A stretch of DNA of 64,000 nt, taken from contig NZ_OZ257126.1 in NCBI RefSeq assembly GCF_965278975.1, positions 434,001 through 498,000 on the forward strand. Direction: 5' to 3'. The stretch comes from Ferrovibrio sp965278975 (GTDB lineage Bacteria > Pseudomonadota > Alphaproteobacteria > Ferrovibrionales > Ferrovibrionaceae). The notes under the pieces were generated by a model that saw nothing but the letters and a program-made list of their open reading frames with translations, ran no database searches and was not told the origin of the DNA. The translations under genes and the position numbers were made by a program. Below, in pieces: positions 16,799 through 25,500 of this stretch. Every line of letters starts with the position of its first letter. Positions within the stretch are counted from its first letter, which is position 1.

Positions 16799-17857
16799 CT
16801 ACTTACTGCCGCGCTGGCGCTGTATCTGCATGTTGGCGAGGAACGGCACCAGCGGATGCGTGCCCATTGCCACAATGGCCGGCGCATCCAGAGCAACCAG
16901 AGCTTTGCGCTGCGTATCGCTCAACTGGTAGCGGCCGGCATAGGCCGCCGGATCAGCGATATAGGCAGTACGGGCATCGCGGTCATGCGCCAGGGCGTGG
17001 AGCGCCGAGGTGATCTGCACCAGTTCCGGCTTGATCGTCGGGTAATGCGGTTCGGCACCCACCAGATCACTGTTGAACCAGCCCAGCGAGGCATAGTTAT
17101 GGTGCCAACTCGGATCCATCTGCACGATATCGGGCTTGCGCTCGCCCAGCGCCCCGGCAGCGCAGGCCCAGCAGCGCAGTTCGATATTACCCTTGTCGTC
17201 CAGCTCGGTTTCATCATAGCCGATCAGCGACTTGAGATTGCCGGCTGCCAGACGCTCCAGCACCTTGTTATCCCAATCCAGTTCGGGATGTGAATAGCGG
17301 TCAGTGCCCGGAAAATGTGACATGCCGCCGGAAGCCAGCACCACTGTACGCAAGCCAAGATTGGTGACCGCGCGGGCCACCGCCTGGCCGAAAGCATAGC
17401 AACGCTCCACGGTCGGCTGCGGCGGCAGATAGGCGTTCACATAGATTGGCAGCACCGCGCCCTTGTGGCCCAAATGGGTCAGCGGGATGCCCATGGCGTA
17501 GTCGAATTTTGCCGTGCTGGTGAAAGCCGGATCGAAACCCTGGCGATAGAGCTGGCGCACCAGTTCAAAGCTTACCGCGCTGGGGATTTCCCAATGAAAC
17601 TTGCGGCCAGCGAATTCGCCATCTGCCTCACCACCGACATGGATGGTGAAGGGCGGTGCAATGCCATGGAAGAACTGCTCTGCATGGTCATTGGAAAAGA
17701 TGATCCAGAGATCAGGATCAAGGGCGCGCAGCTTATCGCCGATTTCGGCGCCAACCTTCTGTACACTGGCGACGGTGGCCTTGTCCTCAGTTTCCGGCAG
17801 GGTGAAGAATTGCGGCGCATGGGGCAGCATCGCGCCGCCAACAATGGTCGTGGTCAT
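16799..17857 (-). CDS. LigB-type extradiol dioxygenase fused to a LigA-like tail
   Basis: 352 residues. Residues 1-285 form a class III (LigB) extradiol dioxygenase: His13 (MLPHAP), His58 (FSNDHAEQFF) and Glu226 (NIELRCWA) fit the Fe(II) ligands, and His181 (GGMSHFPG) the catalytic base. The last ~66 residues (ADPAAYAGRYQLSD, then ALVALDAPAIVAMGTHPLV) match the LigA alpha-subunit pattern, so both subunits are in one chain as in gallate dioxygenases GalA/DesB, though those are near 420 residues. It would split a dihydroxylated or hydroxy-amino aromatic ring with O2. GGAGA precedes the ATG, which overlaps the coxS stop (ATGA); longer in-frame readings would run into coxS. The substrate is not known. 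Confidence 0.88.
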   Translation of the reverse strand: MTTTIVGGAMLPHAPQFFTLPETEDKATVASVQKVGAEIGDKLRALDPDLWIIFSNDHAEQFFHGIAPPFTIHVGGEADGEFAGRKFHWEIPSAVSFELVRQLYRQGFDPAFTSTAKFDYAMGIPLTHLGHKGAVLPIYVNAYLPPQPTVERCYAFGQAVARAVTNLGLRTVVLASGGMSHFPGTDRYSHPELDWDNKVLERLAAGNLKSLIGYDETELDDKGNIELRCWACAAGALGERKPDIVQMDPSWHHNYASLGWFNSDLVGAEPHYPTIKPELVQITSALHALAHDRDARTAYIADPAAYAGRYQLSDTQRKALVALDAPAIVAMGTHPLVPFLANMQIQRQRGSK

Positions 17858-18366
17858 GCAGTTTCTCCGATCTTGGTGAGGCCAGCCGCCTTGGCCATAT
17901 CGGCCGCGGCCATGATCGAACGGATGATGCCCTGATAGCCGGTGCAACGGCACAGATTGCCGCCCATAGCCTCGCGCACGCTCCGCTCGTCCAGCGTCAC
18001 CCCACGCCGAAGCAAATCCCAGGCACTGATCAGCATGCCCGGGGTACAGAAACCGCATTGCAGGCCATGCTGTTCATGGAAGGCCTGCTTGAGAATTTCC
18101 ATCAATGGATCGCCCTGCATGCCCTCCAGCGTGCGGATATCGGCGCCATCGACACTGACCGCCAGCGCGATACAGGAACGCGATGGCTGGCCATCAATCA
18201 GGATGGTGCAGGCGCCACAAACGCCATGCTCGCAACCGAGATGGGTGGCGGTCAGCCGGAGTTGATCGCGCAGCAGATCGGCAAGATGGGTGCGTGGCTC
18301 GGCCTGCGTCTCGACCGCACGGCCATTAACGGTAAGGGATATGGGAAGTTTGGGGCTGGTCGTCAC
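17854..18366 (-). CDS. molybdenum hydroxylase small subunit, [2Fe-2S] (CoxS/XdhC-type)
   Basis: 170 residues. The plant-ferredoxin-like cluster motif CEHGVCGACTILIDG and the second cluster motifs QCGFCTPGM and NLCRCTGYQ give all eight cysteines. It passes electrons from the molybdopterin site to FAD. The start is a GTG at 18366 that overlaps the coxM stop as GTGA. The set coxL-coxM-coxS is complete and contiguous. The family includes CO dehydrogenase and many N-heteroaromatic hydroxylases; the large subunit argues for the latter. Confidence 0.95.
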   Translation of the reverse strand: MTTSPKLPISLTVNGRAVETQAEPRTHLADLLRDQLRLTATHLGCEHGVCGACTILIDGQPSRSCIALAVSVDGADIRTLEGMQGDPLMEILKQAFHEQHGLQCGFCTPGMLISAWDLLRRGVTLDERSVREAMGGNLCRCTGYQGIIRSIMAAADMAKAAGLTKIGETA

Positions 18367-19184
18367 TTGGCCGCATCCTGTGTTGCGCGCAGCAGCGTGG
18401 TGGCATGCATATGCCGTTTGGCGGCGCTGAATTCGCGCTCTACGGCATCGAGTTCCTGGAAGATCAGCGGGCGCAATGCCTCGCCGCTGGCGCCGGCAAG
18501 CCAGGCAGCGGCAGCTTCACGGAGCACGATTGGCGCACCATCGGCGGCACCAAGCACGAGGCGGGCCTTGCCGCCCGCCTTGTCAAACAAGGTCAGGGCC
18601 ATCGATTCGGCATATTCACCGATCTTAGTGGTGACCTTGCTGTAACCCCAACGCTCGGAGGCCGGGCGACGCGGGATTTCCACCGCCGTGATCAATTCAC
18701 CCTCACCCAGCGCCGTGAAATACGGGCCGAGCACAAATTCCTCGGCTGCTACAACGCGCGCACCATCTGCGCCCTGCAGATGCAGTTTGCCTTCCAGGGT
18801 GACCACGGTGAGCAGCCAGTCGGCAGCCGGATCGGCCAGCGCCAAAGCGCCGCCAATGGTGCCGCGGTTGCGCACCGCGCGATAAGCGAAGCGCGCGGCA
18901 ACATGGCGCATCAAGCCATTCGAGACATCCGGCACCAGGCCATCCTCGAAGGCGGCATGACGGATGCCGGCGCCATAAATCACCGCTTCCGGTGTGTCGC
19001 GCACGTCGCGCAGCGCAGTAATACGGCCGAGATCGACCAACAAATCGACCGGAGCCAAACGCAGATTGAGCATCGGCACCAGCGACTGACCACCAGCCAA
19101 TGGACGCGCACCGGCATCACGCAGCAGTGTGATTGCTTCATCCAGCGCAGTGGGGCGGGCATAGGTGAAGGAAGCGGGTTTCAT
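18363..19184 (-). CDS. molybdenum hydroxylase medium subunit, FAD-binding (CoxM-type)
   Basis: 273 residues. The FAD-binding motifs AGGQSLVPMLNLRLA (about 32-46) and RNRGTIGGALALADPAADW (about 104-122) are intact, followed by the CO-dehydrogenase flavoprotein C-terminal domain. It receives electrons from the 2Fe-2S subunit and passes them to the acceptor. The ATG follows the coxL stop by 3 bases and the stop overlaps the GTG of coxS. Confidence 0.95.
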   Translation of the reverse strand: MKPASFTYARPTALDEAITLLRDAGARPLAGGQSLVPMLNLRLAPVDLLVDLGRITALRDVRDTPEAVIYGAGIRHAAFEDGLVPDVSNGLMRHVAARFAYRAVRNRGTIGGALALADPAADWLLTVVTLEGKLHLQGADGARVVAAEEFVLGPYFTALGEGELITAVEIPRRPASERWGYSKVTTKIGEYAESMALTLFDKAGGKARLVLGAADGAPIVLREAAAAWLAGASGEALRPLIFQELDAVEREFSAAKRHMHATTLLRATQDAAK

Positions 19185-19187
19185 GGC

Positions 19188-21572
19188 TTAGTGGCTCCGC
19201 GCATCGAGCAGGACCGCGAGCAGACGCTCGGGCGTGACCGGGGTTTCGCTGATTTCCACGTTCAGGCCACGCAGCGCATCATTGATCGCGTTGACCACCA
19301 CGGCAGGCGGCGCGATGGCTCCACCCTCGCCCATGCCCTTGATACCGAAACGGGTATGCGGCGACGGGGTTTCCATATGCAGTACCCGCACATCCGGCAC
19401 CTCTGCGGCGCCGGGAATCAGATAATCGAGGAAAGTGGAAGCCAGTGGCTGGCCGTTCTCGTCGTAAGGAATTTCCTCATAGAGCGCGGTGCCAAGCCCC
19501 TGGGCCACGCCACCGACCACCTGAGCCTCGACCAGCAGCGGATTCACCATGGTGCCGCAATCATGGCACACCACATAATCCAGTACTTCGACCAGGCCGG
19601 TGCCGGGATCGACTGCAACCACGCAGGCATGGGTGGCATAGGAGAAAGCGCCGGTGGAGCGGCCCGGCTCATAGACGACACTCACTTCCAGGCTCGGCTC
19701 CATGCCCTGCGGCAGGCGCTCGGGGTGCAGATAGGCGGCGTTGCAGATTTCGGCAAAGCTGATCGACTGCTCGCCGAACCAGGCCGCATTGTCGGAAAGC
19801 TTGACCTGGTCTTCCGGCGCCTGCAGCAGGTGCGCGCCGATGCGCTTCATCTTGACCGCCAGTTCGGCACAGGCACGCGACACGGCACCACCCGCCATGG
19901 TCATGCTGCGCGAGGCGAAAGTGCCCATGCCATAGGGCGAGGTGGAACTGTCGCCATGGCGAACCACCACATCCTCGACACGGATGCCAAGCTCTTCGCT
20001 TGCCACCTGCGCCAGAGTGGTTTCCAGGCCCTGGCCGTGATTCTGGATACCGACAAACAGAATCAGCTTGCCATCGGGTGTGAAACGGCCCAATGCCGGC
20101 TCGAAGCCGAACACCACCGGCAAGCCACGCGCCACCCATTCCGCCGTGCCATGGGCCGATTGCTCGGTATAGCTGGCAACACCATAGCCGATCAGGCGGC
20201 CATCGGGCTCGCCCTTGGCCTGGCGTGCGCGGATCGCAACGGGATCAATGGCGGCGACGGCGCGGCGCGCACATTCGGGATAATCACCGCTGTCATAGAG
20301 TTTATGTGTCGCCGAGCGATAGGGCATCTGCTCGGGCTTCACCATGTTTTCAATACGCACATCTTCCGGCGGACGATCCACGGCGCGTGCCACGGCATCA
20401 ATCAGAGTCTCGATGGCAAAGCAGGCCCCGGTGCGGCCTACGCCGCGATACGGGCCGAGCGGCGATTTGTTGGTGCCGACCGTGATGGCGCGGCCATGAT
20501 AGATCGGGATGTCATAAGGCCCGGTCATGATGCCGGCGGCCATGCCGGCCTCCATGGAGGCAGTCCACGGCCACACCGAATAGGCGCCGGCATCAACGGT
20601 CACCTGGCCTTCAACGCCGAGCAGCCTGCCCTTGGCATCGGCATAGGCAGTGAGTTCGTAGCGATGTTCGCGGGCATGTGGCGAGGCAATGAAATGCTCG
20701 CGGCGATCTTCCAGCCAGCGCAACGGCTTGCCCAGCTTCATCGCCAGGGCTGCCACTGCCAGTTCCTCGGGCTGGAAATTGTTTTTCGGGCCGAAGCCAC
20801 CACCGACATCCGGCGCAACCACGCGCAAGGTCGACTCGGCGATGCCGAGCGCCTGCGCCAGGATGGTGCGGATGACATGGGGGAACTGCGTCGAGGAATA
20901 AACCACCAGTTCGCCCAGGCGGCGGTCGTAATGCGCCAGCACGCCACGGGTTTCCAGCGACACGCCGACATGGCGACCCATGCGGAGCGACTTCTTCACC
21001 GTGACCGCAGCAGCAGCCTTGGCCTCGGCGATATCACCGGTCTTGATCTCGGTGGTGACATACAGATTGTCGGTCCAGCCGTCATGCAGCACCGGCGCAC
21101 CCGGCTGCAATGCCACATCGATATCCCACAAGGCCGGCAATTCCTCGATATCGAGTTCGCAGGCCTGGGCGATATCCTCGGCCTCGGCGCGCGTGGGGGC
21201 GATGCACATGGCAATCGGCTCGCCCACGAAACGGATGCGGTCGCGGGCCAGCGGCGGATATTCGGAATACTTGAAGCCCGGCGCCTTGCCTACGGCAACA
21301 ATCGGCTTGGCAAAGCCGATGGCATCGATCAGGAACACCTGATCGCGATACTGATCGGGGATTTTGACGCCCTTGAGCCTGGCATGGGCCACGGGACTGC
21401 GCAGGAAGGCCAGATCCCAGGTGCCGGGGATATTGAGGTCGGCGAGATACTCGCCCTTGCCCTCAAGAAAGCGCCGGTCTTCGACCCGGCGGACCATGCT
21501 GCCGACGCCCTGAGGGCGGCTCTTCTTGGCAGCGGCAGCGTCGATCGTCCCATTCGCCATCTGACTCGTCAT
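19188..21572 (-). CDS. molybdenum hydroxylase large subunit, molybdopterin-binding (CoxL-type)
   Basis: 794 residues. The N-terminal ald_xan_dh domain (about 25-140) precedes the Mo-binding core with GGGFGPKN near residue 266 and the catalytic-type glutamate Glu749 in GMGEGGAIAPP. The active-site loop reads PYRGVGRTGACF, not the AYRCSFR of true CO dehydrogenase, so this is a carbon-hydroxylating enzyme with water as oxygen source, as for quinoline, nicotinate or similar substrates. It is the first gene of the operon running to 8000 and diverges from a GntR regulator. Long open frames on the opposite strand are codon-bias shadows. Confidence 0.95.
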   Translation of the reverse strand: MTSQMANGTIDAAAAKKSRPQGVGSMVRRVEDRRFLEGKGEYLADLNIPGTWDLAFLRSPVAHARLKGVKIPDQYRDQVFLIDAIGFAKPIVAVGKAPGFKYSEYPPLARDRIRFVGEPIAMCIAPTRAEAEDIAQACELDIEELPALWDIDVALQPGAPVLHDGWTDNLYVTTEIKTGDIAEAKAAAAVTVKKSLRMGRHVGVSLETRGVLAHYDRRLGELVVYSSTQFPHVIRTILAQALGIAESTLRVVAPDVGGGFGPKNNFQPEELAVAALAMKLGKPLRWLEDRREHFIASPHAREHRYELTAYADAKGRLLGVEGQVTVDAGAYSVWPWTASMEAGMAAGIMTGPYDIPIYHGRAITVGTNKSPLGPYRGVGRTGACFAIETLIDAVARAVDRPPEDVRIENMVKPEQMPYRSATHKLYDSGDYPECARRAVAAIDPVAIRARQAKGEPDGRLIGYGVASYTEQSAHGTAEWVARGLPVVFGFEPALGRFTPDGKLILFVGIQNHGQGLETTLAQVASEELGIRVEDVVVRHGDSSTSPYGMGTFASRSMTMAGGAVSRACAELAVKMKRIGAHLLQAPEDQVKLSDNAAWFGEQSISFAEICNAAYLHPERLPQGMEPSLEVSVVYEPGRSTGAFSYATHACVVAVDPGTGLVEVLDYVVCHDCGTMVNPLLVEAQVVGGVAQGLGTALYEEIPYDENGQPLASTFLDYLIPGAAEVPDVRVLHMETPSPHTRFGIKGMGEGGAIAPPAVVVNAINDALRGLNVEISETPVTPERLLAVLLDARSH

Positions 21573-21645
21573 CCCCGAGACATAAATTTTGCAATAATTT
21601 CAACAATTAGACCTGTACTAGCGGCCCAATCATCGTATAATGCAT

Positions 21646-21657
21646 ATCGTATACGAT
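21646..21657. promoter_or_regulatory. perfect 12-base dyad, likely GntR/FCD operator
   Basis: ATCGTATACGAT is a perfect palindrome, and a further half-site ATCGTAT begins at 21632. FCD-type GntR regulators typically bind short GTATAC-centred dyads, so this is the probable operator of the regulator at 21820-22542, between the two divergent starts. Confidence 0.6.
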
Positions 21658-21659
21658 CT

Positions 21660-21677
21660 GTTTGACGAGAGTCAAAC
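21660..21677. promoter_or_regulatory. second inverted repeat next to the GntR operator
   Basis: GTTTGAC (21660-21666) and GTCAAAC (21671-21677) are perfect 7-base arms around GAGA. It lies two bases past the GTATAC dyad and may be a second binding site, or a site for another regulator. It is similar to, but spaced differently from, the TetR motif of the 42-58 kb region. Confidence 0.4.
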
Positions 21678-21694
21678 CTCAAATGCACAAGAAT

Positions 21695-21723
21695 TTGCCT
21701 GAAATAAAGTTGCTCCTTATTCA
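21695..21723 (+). promoter_or_regulatory. candidate promoter of the GntR gene
   Basis: TTGCCT (21695-21700) and TATTCA (21718-21723) are 17 bases apart. Transcription from here would start near 21730, making the ATG at 21733 unlikely and favouring the GTG at 21820. A 16-codon reading frame (ATG 21773 to TGA 21823) with AAGGAG just before it would lie in the leader and overlap the GTG by GTGA. Confidence 0.35.
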
Positions 21724-21819
21724 GGCACACGCATGGGCTTGCCAAACCCGCTTTCCCTCCCCAATAAGGAGTATGCGGGAAGGCCGGCAGGTAGAATCGG
21801 TAATGAACGAGGATTGGAC

Positions 21820-22542
21820 GTGACGACCAAAATCGCTGCCCTTCCGCGCAGCGCCGCCGAACCCAGCGACCTTCCCAAGCGGCGTACCATGATCAGCCGC
21901 GAACCGATGCATGAACAGGTGCTGCCGCATATCCGGCGCGACATCGTGGAAGGCCGTTGGGGTCCTGGCGAGCGGCTACCGGAGCCCCTGCTCTGCGCGG
22001 AATTCGGCATCTCGCGCACGCCCATGCGCGATGCGCTGAAAATCCTGGAAGCCGAAGGCCTGGTGGAGCTGGTGCCGCATGTCGGCGCCGTGGTCACCGA
22101 TCCGACACAGCCCGACGTGGCCGAAAAAATGGAAGTGCTCTCCGCCCTGGAACAGGCGGCGGCGGCGAAAGTGGCCGCGACACGCCCGCCTGCCGTGCTG
22201 GAGCAGATCAGCATCCTGCATACGCGCATGAATGCTGCCGCGCACCAGCATGACCCCTCTACCTATTATCGCCTCAACGATGAATTCCACCGTGCCATCG
22301 TGCTCGGTGCCGACAACAAAACCCTGGCCGACATGCACGAGCACATCATGTGGCATGTGCATCGCGCCCGGCATCGCGCCAACGAATACGAAAAATTGAG
22401 CGAGGGCGCAGCGGAACACCATGACCGCATCGTGCGCTGCCTGATATCAGGCGATCCCAATGCGGCAGCGGCGGCGATGAAAGAGCATCTGCATGATGTC
22501 TCCGACAGCATCGTCGGCCATCTTGACCACGAATCTGAATAA
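21820..22542 (+). CDS. GntR family regulator, FCD (FadR/VanR) subfamily
   Basis: 240 residues from the chosen GTG. The winged helix is at about residues 30-95 (IRRDIVEGRWGPGERLPEPLL, ISRTPMRDALKILEAEGLVE) and the all-helical FCD ligand domain at 105-225, with metal-binding-type residues in NDEFHRAIV and EHHDRIV. Start: GTG at 21820 has CGAGGA seven bases before it; ATG 21733 lies too near the predicted promoter and ATG 21889 has no ribosome site. It diverges from the coxL operon and probably represses it until the substrate or an intermediate binds (inference). It ends two bases before putA's end, convergent. Confidence 0.88.
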   Translation: MTTKIAALPRSAAEPSDLPKRRTMISREPMHEQVLPHIRRDIVEGRWGPGERLPEPLLCAEFGISRTPMRDALKILEAEGLVELVPHVGAVVTDPTQPDVAEKMEVLSALEQAAAAKVAATRPPAVLEQISILHTRMNAAAHQHDPSTYYRLNDEFHRAIVLGADNKTLADMHEHIMWHVHRARHRANEYEKLSEGAAEHHDRIVRCLISGDPNAAAAAMKEHLHDVSDSIVGHLDHESE

Positions 22543-22544
22543 TA

Positions 22545-25500
22545 TCAGCCGATACTCATCAGGCTGGCATTGCCGCCAGCCGCCGCCGTGTTGGTGCTGA
22601 TCGAACGTTCGGCCACCAGGAATTCCAGCGGGTAGCCTGCGGATGATCCAGCCGGCAAACCGAAAACCGGCACCACGCGCGGCAAGGCCTCGGCCAATTG
22701 CTGCACTAACCGGCTGAGCGCGTCGCCGTCGCCTTCAAACAGCACGGCTGCAATATCCTGCTCGGCATCATCCTGCCGCAGCCACGTCTGCAAGCTGGCT
22801 GGCATATCGGCCAGTATCTCTGGAAAACCTAGTTTCTGCGGCAGGATGGCCCGGTTGCCCGTGGCAAGCACGGCGGCAATCTGCGTCAGCAGGCCGGCGC
22901 GCGATTGTGGCACGCAACGGATATTGCCGCGCGGCTCCAGGATATAGATGTTGCGTTCTCCCACCGGCCCCGGCAGATCGCGCAAATATCCCAGCGGACT
23001 AAGCTGGATATAGTCCTGGAAAATTCGCGCCTCTGCTGCATGTCCCTGCGCCATCAGCCAATGATGAAATTCCGTTGCCGGCTGCGCAGCAACGCCCGCC
23101 AAGGCGGTAGCCTGTGGCATTGCGGCCAACAGGCGCCGCAGATAGAGCGGTCCACCGGCCTTCGGCCCGGTGCCGGAAAGCCCATGGCCACCGAAAGGCT
23201 GCACGCCAACCACCGCACCGATGATGTTGCGGTTGACATAGATATTGCCGGCTTCGATGGCTTGAGTGATATGAGCAATGGTTTCATCGATGCGGCTATG
23301 TACGCCAAAGGTCAGGCCATAGCCGGATGCATTGATATCGGCGATCAAGGCGTCTAGGTCATCACGATGGAAACGCACCACATGCAGCACGGGGCCGAAT
23401 ATTTCGCGGGTCAGGTCCGTGATCCGTGGCAATTCAATGATGGTTGGCGGCACGAAACTGCCGAATTTTGCCTGCTGTGGCAGGTCAAGCTGCGTCACGC
23501 GACAGCCCTTGCCGCGCATCGCCTCAATATGCTCCTGGATTGATTGCCGCGCGCCCGCTGTGATAACCGGACCAACATCCACTGAAAGCTTATCTGGAGA
23601 ACCAATGGCAAGTTCCGCCATGGCACCCTTCAGCATAGCCATGACGTGATCGGCGATATCTTCCTGCAGGCAGAGTATGCGCAAGGCAGAGCAGCGTTGG
23701 CCAGCGGAATCGAAAGCCGAGGCCAGCACATCGGCCACCACCTGCTCTGGCAGGGCCGAAGAATCGACAATCATCGCGTTGAGGCCGCCAGTCTCGGCGA
23801 TCAGCGGGATCGGCTTTCCCTCGGGCGTCAGACGCGGCGCCAGTTGTTTCTGGATCAGTCGAGCCACCTCGGTCGAACCGGTGAACATCACGCCACGGAT
23901 GCGGGTATCTCCTACCAGTGCCGCTCCAATGCGGCCATCCCCCGGCAGCAACTGGATGCTGCCAGCAGGTAAACCGGCCTCACGCAGGATCCGCACCGCC
24001 TGGGCCGCGATCAATGGCGTTTCTTCCGCCGGCTTGGCAAGAACAACATTGCCTGCGGCAAGCGCGGCCGCGACCTGGCCTGTGAAAATAGCCAGCGGGA
24101 AATTCCATGGACTGATGCACACCACGGGACCGAGCGGGCGATGCGTGTCGTTGGAGAATTCCGAGGCCACGACATCTGCGTAGTAACGCAGGAAATCCAC
24201 CGCCTCGCGCACTTCACCGATGGCATTGGGCAATGACTTGCCAGCTTCGCGCACGATCAGCCCCAGCAGCAGCGGCATCCGCTCTTCCAGCAGATCGGCG
24301 GCGGCACGCAAGCATTGCGCCCGCTCCACCGGCGGCGTTGCCTGCCAGATCGGTGCCGCCGCCACTGCATCAGCCACGGCCCGGCTCACCAAAGTGTCAT
24401 CGGCCGGGATCACGCAACCAACCACATCACCATGATTGGCCGGGTTGCGCACCAGCAGCGTTTCGCCATCCACCACTGGACCATCGGCCAGCAGCGGCTC
24501 GGCACGCCAGCCCTGGTCTGCGCCAACCAGCAAGGCAGCAGAAAGCGACGCCAGGCGCTGTTCGTTGCTCAGATCGATACCAGACGAATTGCGCCGGACA
24601 CCAAGCATGTCACGCGGCAGAGCAATCTTCGGGTGTGGCGCGCCAAGCGGCTGTATAGCGCGCGCCGCTTCCACCGGATCGGCGATCAGTTTCTCGACCG
24701 GAATTGCGCCATCGGCAATCTGATTGACGAAGGAGGTATTCGCGCCATTCTCCAGCAGGCGCCGGACCAAATAGGCCAACAGCGTTTCATGCGTGCCGAC
24801 CGGTGCATAAATGCGGCAAGGCCGGTTCAGTTTGTCGCGACCGACAACCTCCTGATACAGCGGCTCGCCCATGCCATGCAGGCACTGGAATTCATATTGG
24901 CCGATATAGTAATTCTCGCCCGCCAAGGCATGAATGGTGGCAAGCGTCTGCGCATTATGCGTCGCGAATTGCGGATACACCGCATCCGGCACCGCCAACA
25001 GTTTGCGCGCACAAGCCAGGTACGAGACATCGGTATGCACCTTGCGCGTGAATACCGGAAAACCCTCCAGGCCATCCACCTGGGCACGCTTGATCTCGCT
25101 GTCCCAGTATGCGCCCTTGACCAGACGCACCATCACGCGATGGCCGCTGCGGCGGGCCAGATCGATGATCCAGTCGATCACAAAGGGAGCGCGCTTCTGA
25201 TAGGCCTGCACCACAAAGCCGATGCCATTCCAGCCGGCCAGTTCGGGATCGAAGCAAAGGCTTTCCAGCAGATCGAGCGACACTTCCAGGCGATCCGCCT
25301 CTTCTGCGTCGATATTGAGGCCGATGTCATAGCGCCGCGCCAGCAGGGTGAGTGCCTTCAGGCGCGGCAGTAATTCCGCTTTTACCCGATCAAGATTGGC
25401 ACGATTATAACGCGGATGCAGCGCCGACAGCTTCACCGAAATGCCGGGGCCTTCATAGATGCCGCGCTTTGCCGCTGCCTTGCCGATGGCATGAATTGCC

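Noticed and set aside
19188..21572. Annotation of coxL as carbon monoxide dehydrogenase
   Set aside because: The active-site loop lacks the AYRCSFR signature with the copper-binding cysteine, and the operon contains ring-cleavage genes.
18405..21665. 1086-codon open frame on the plus strand opposite coxL and coxM
   Set aside because: It is antisense to well-supported genes with intact motifs, its translation is rich in His, Gln and Arg without known domains, and it is explained by codon bias in high-GC genes.
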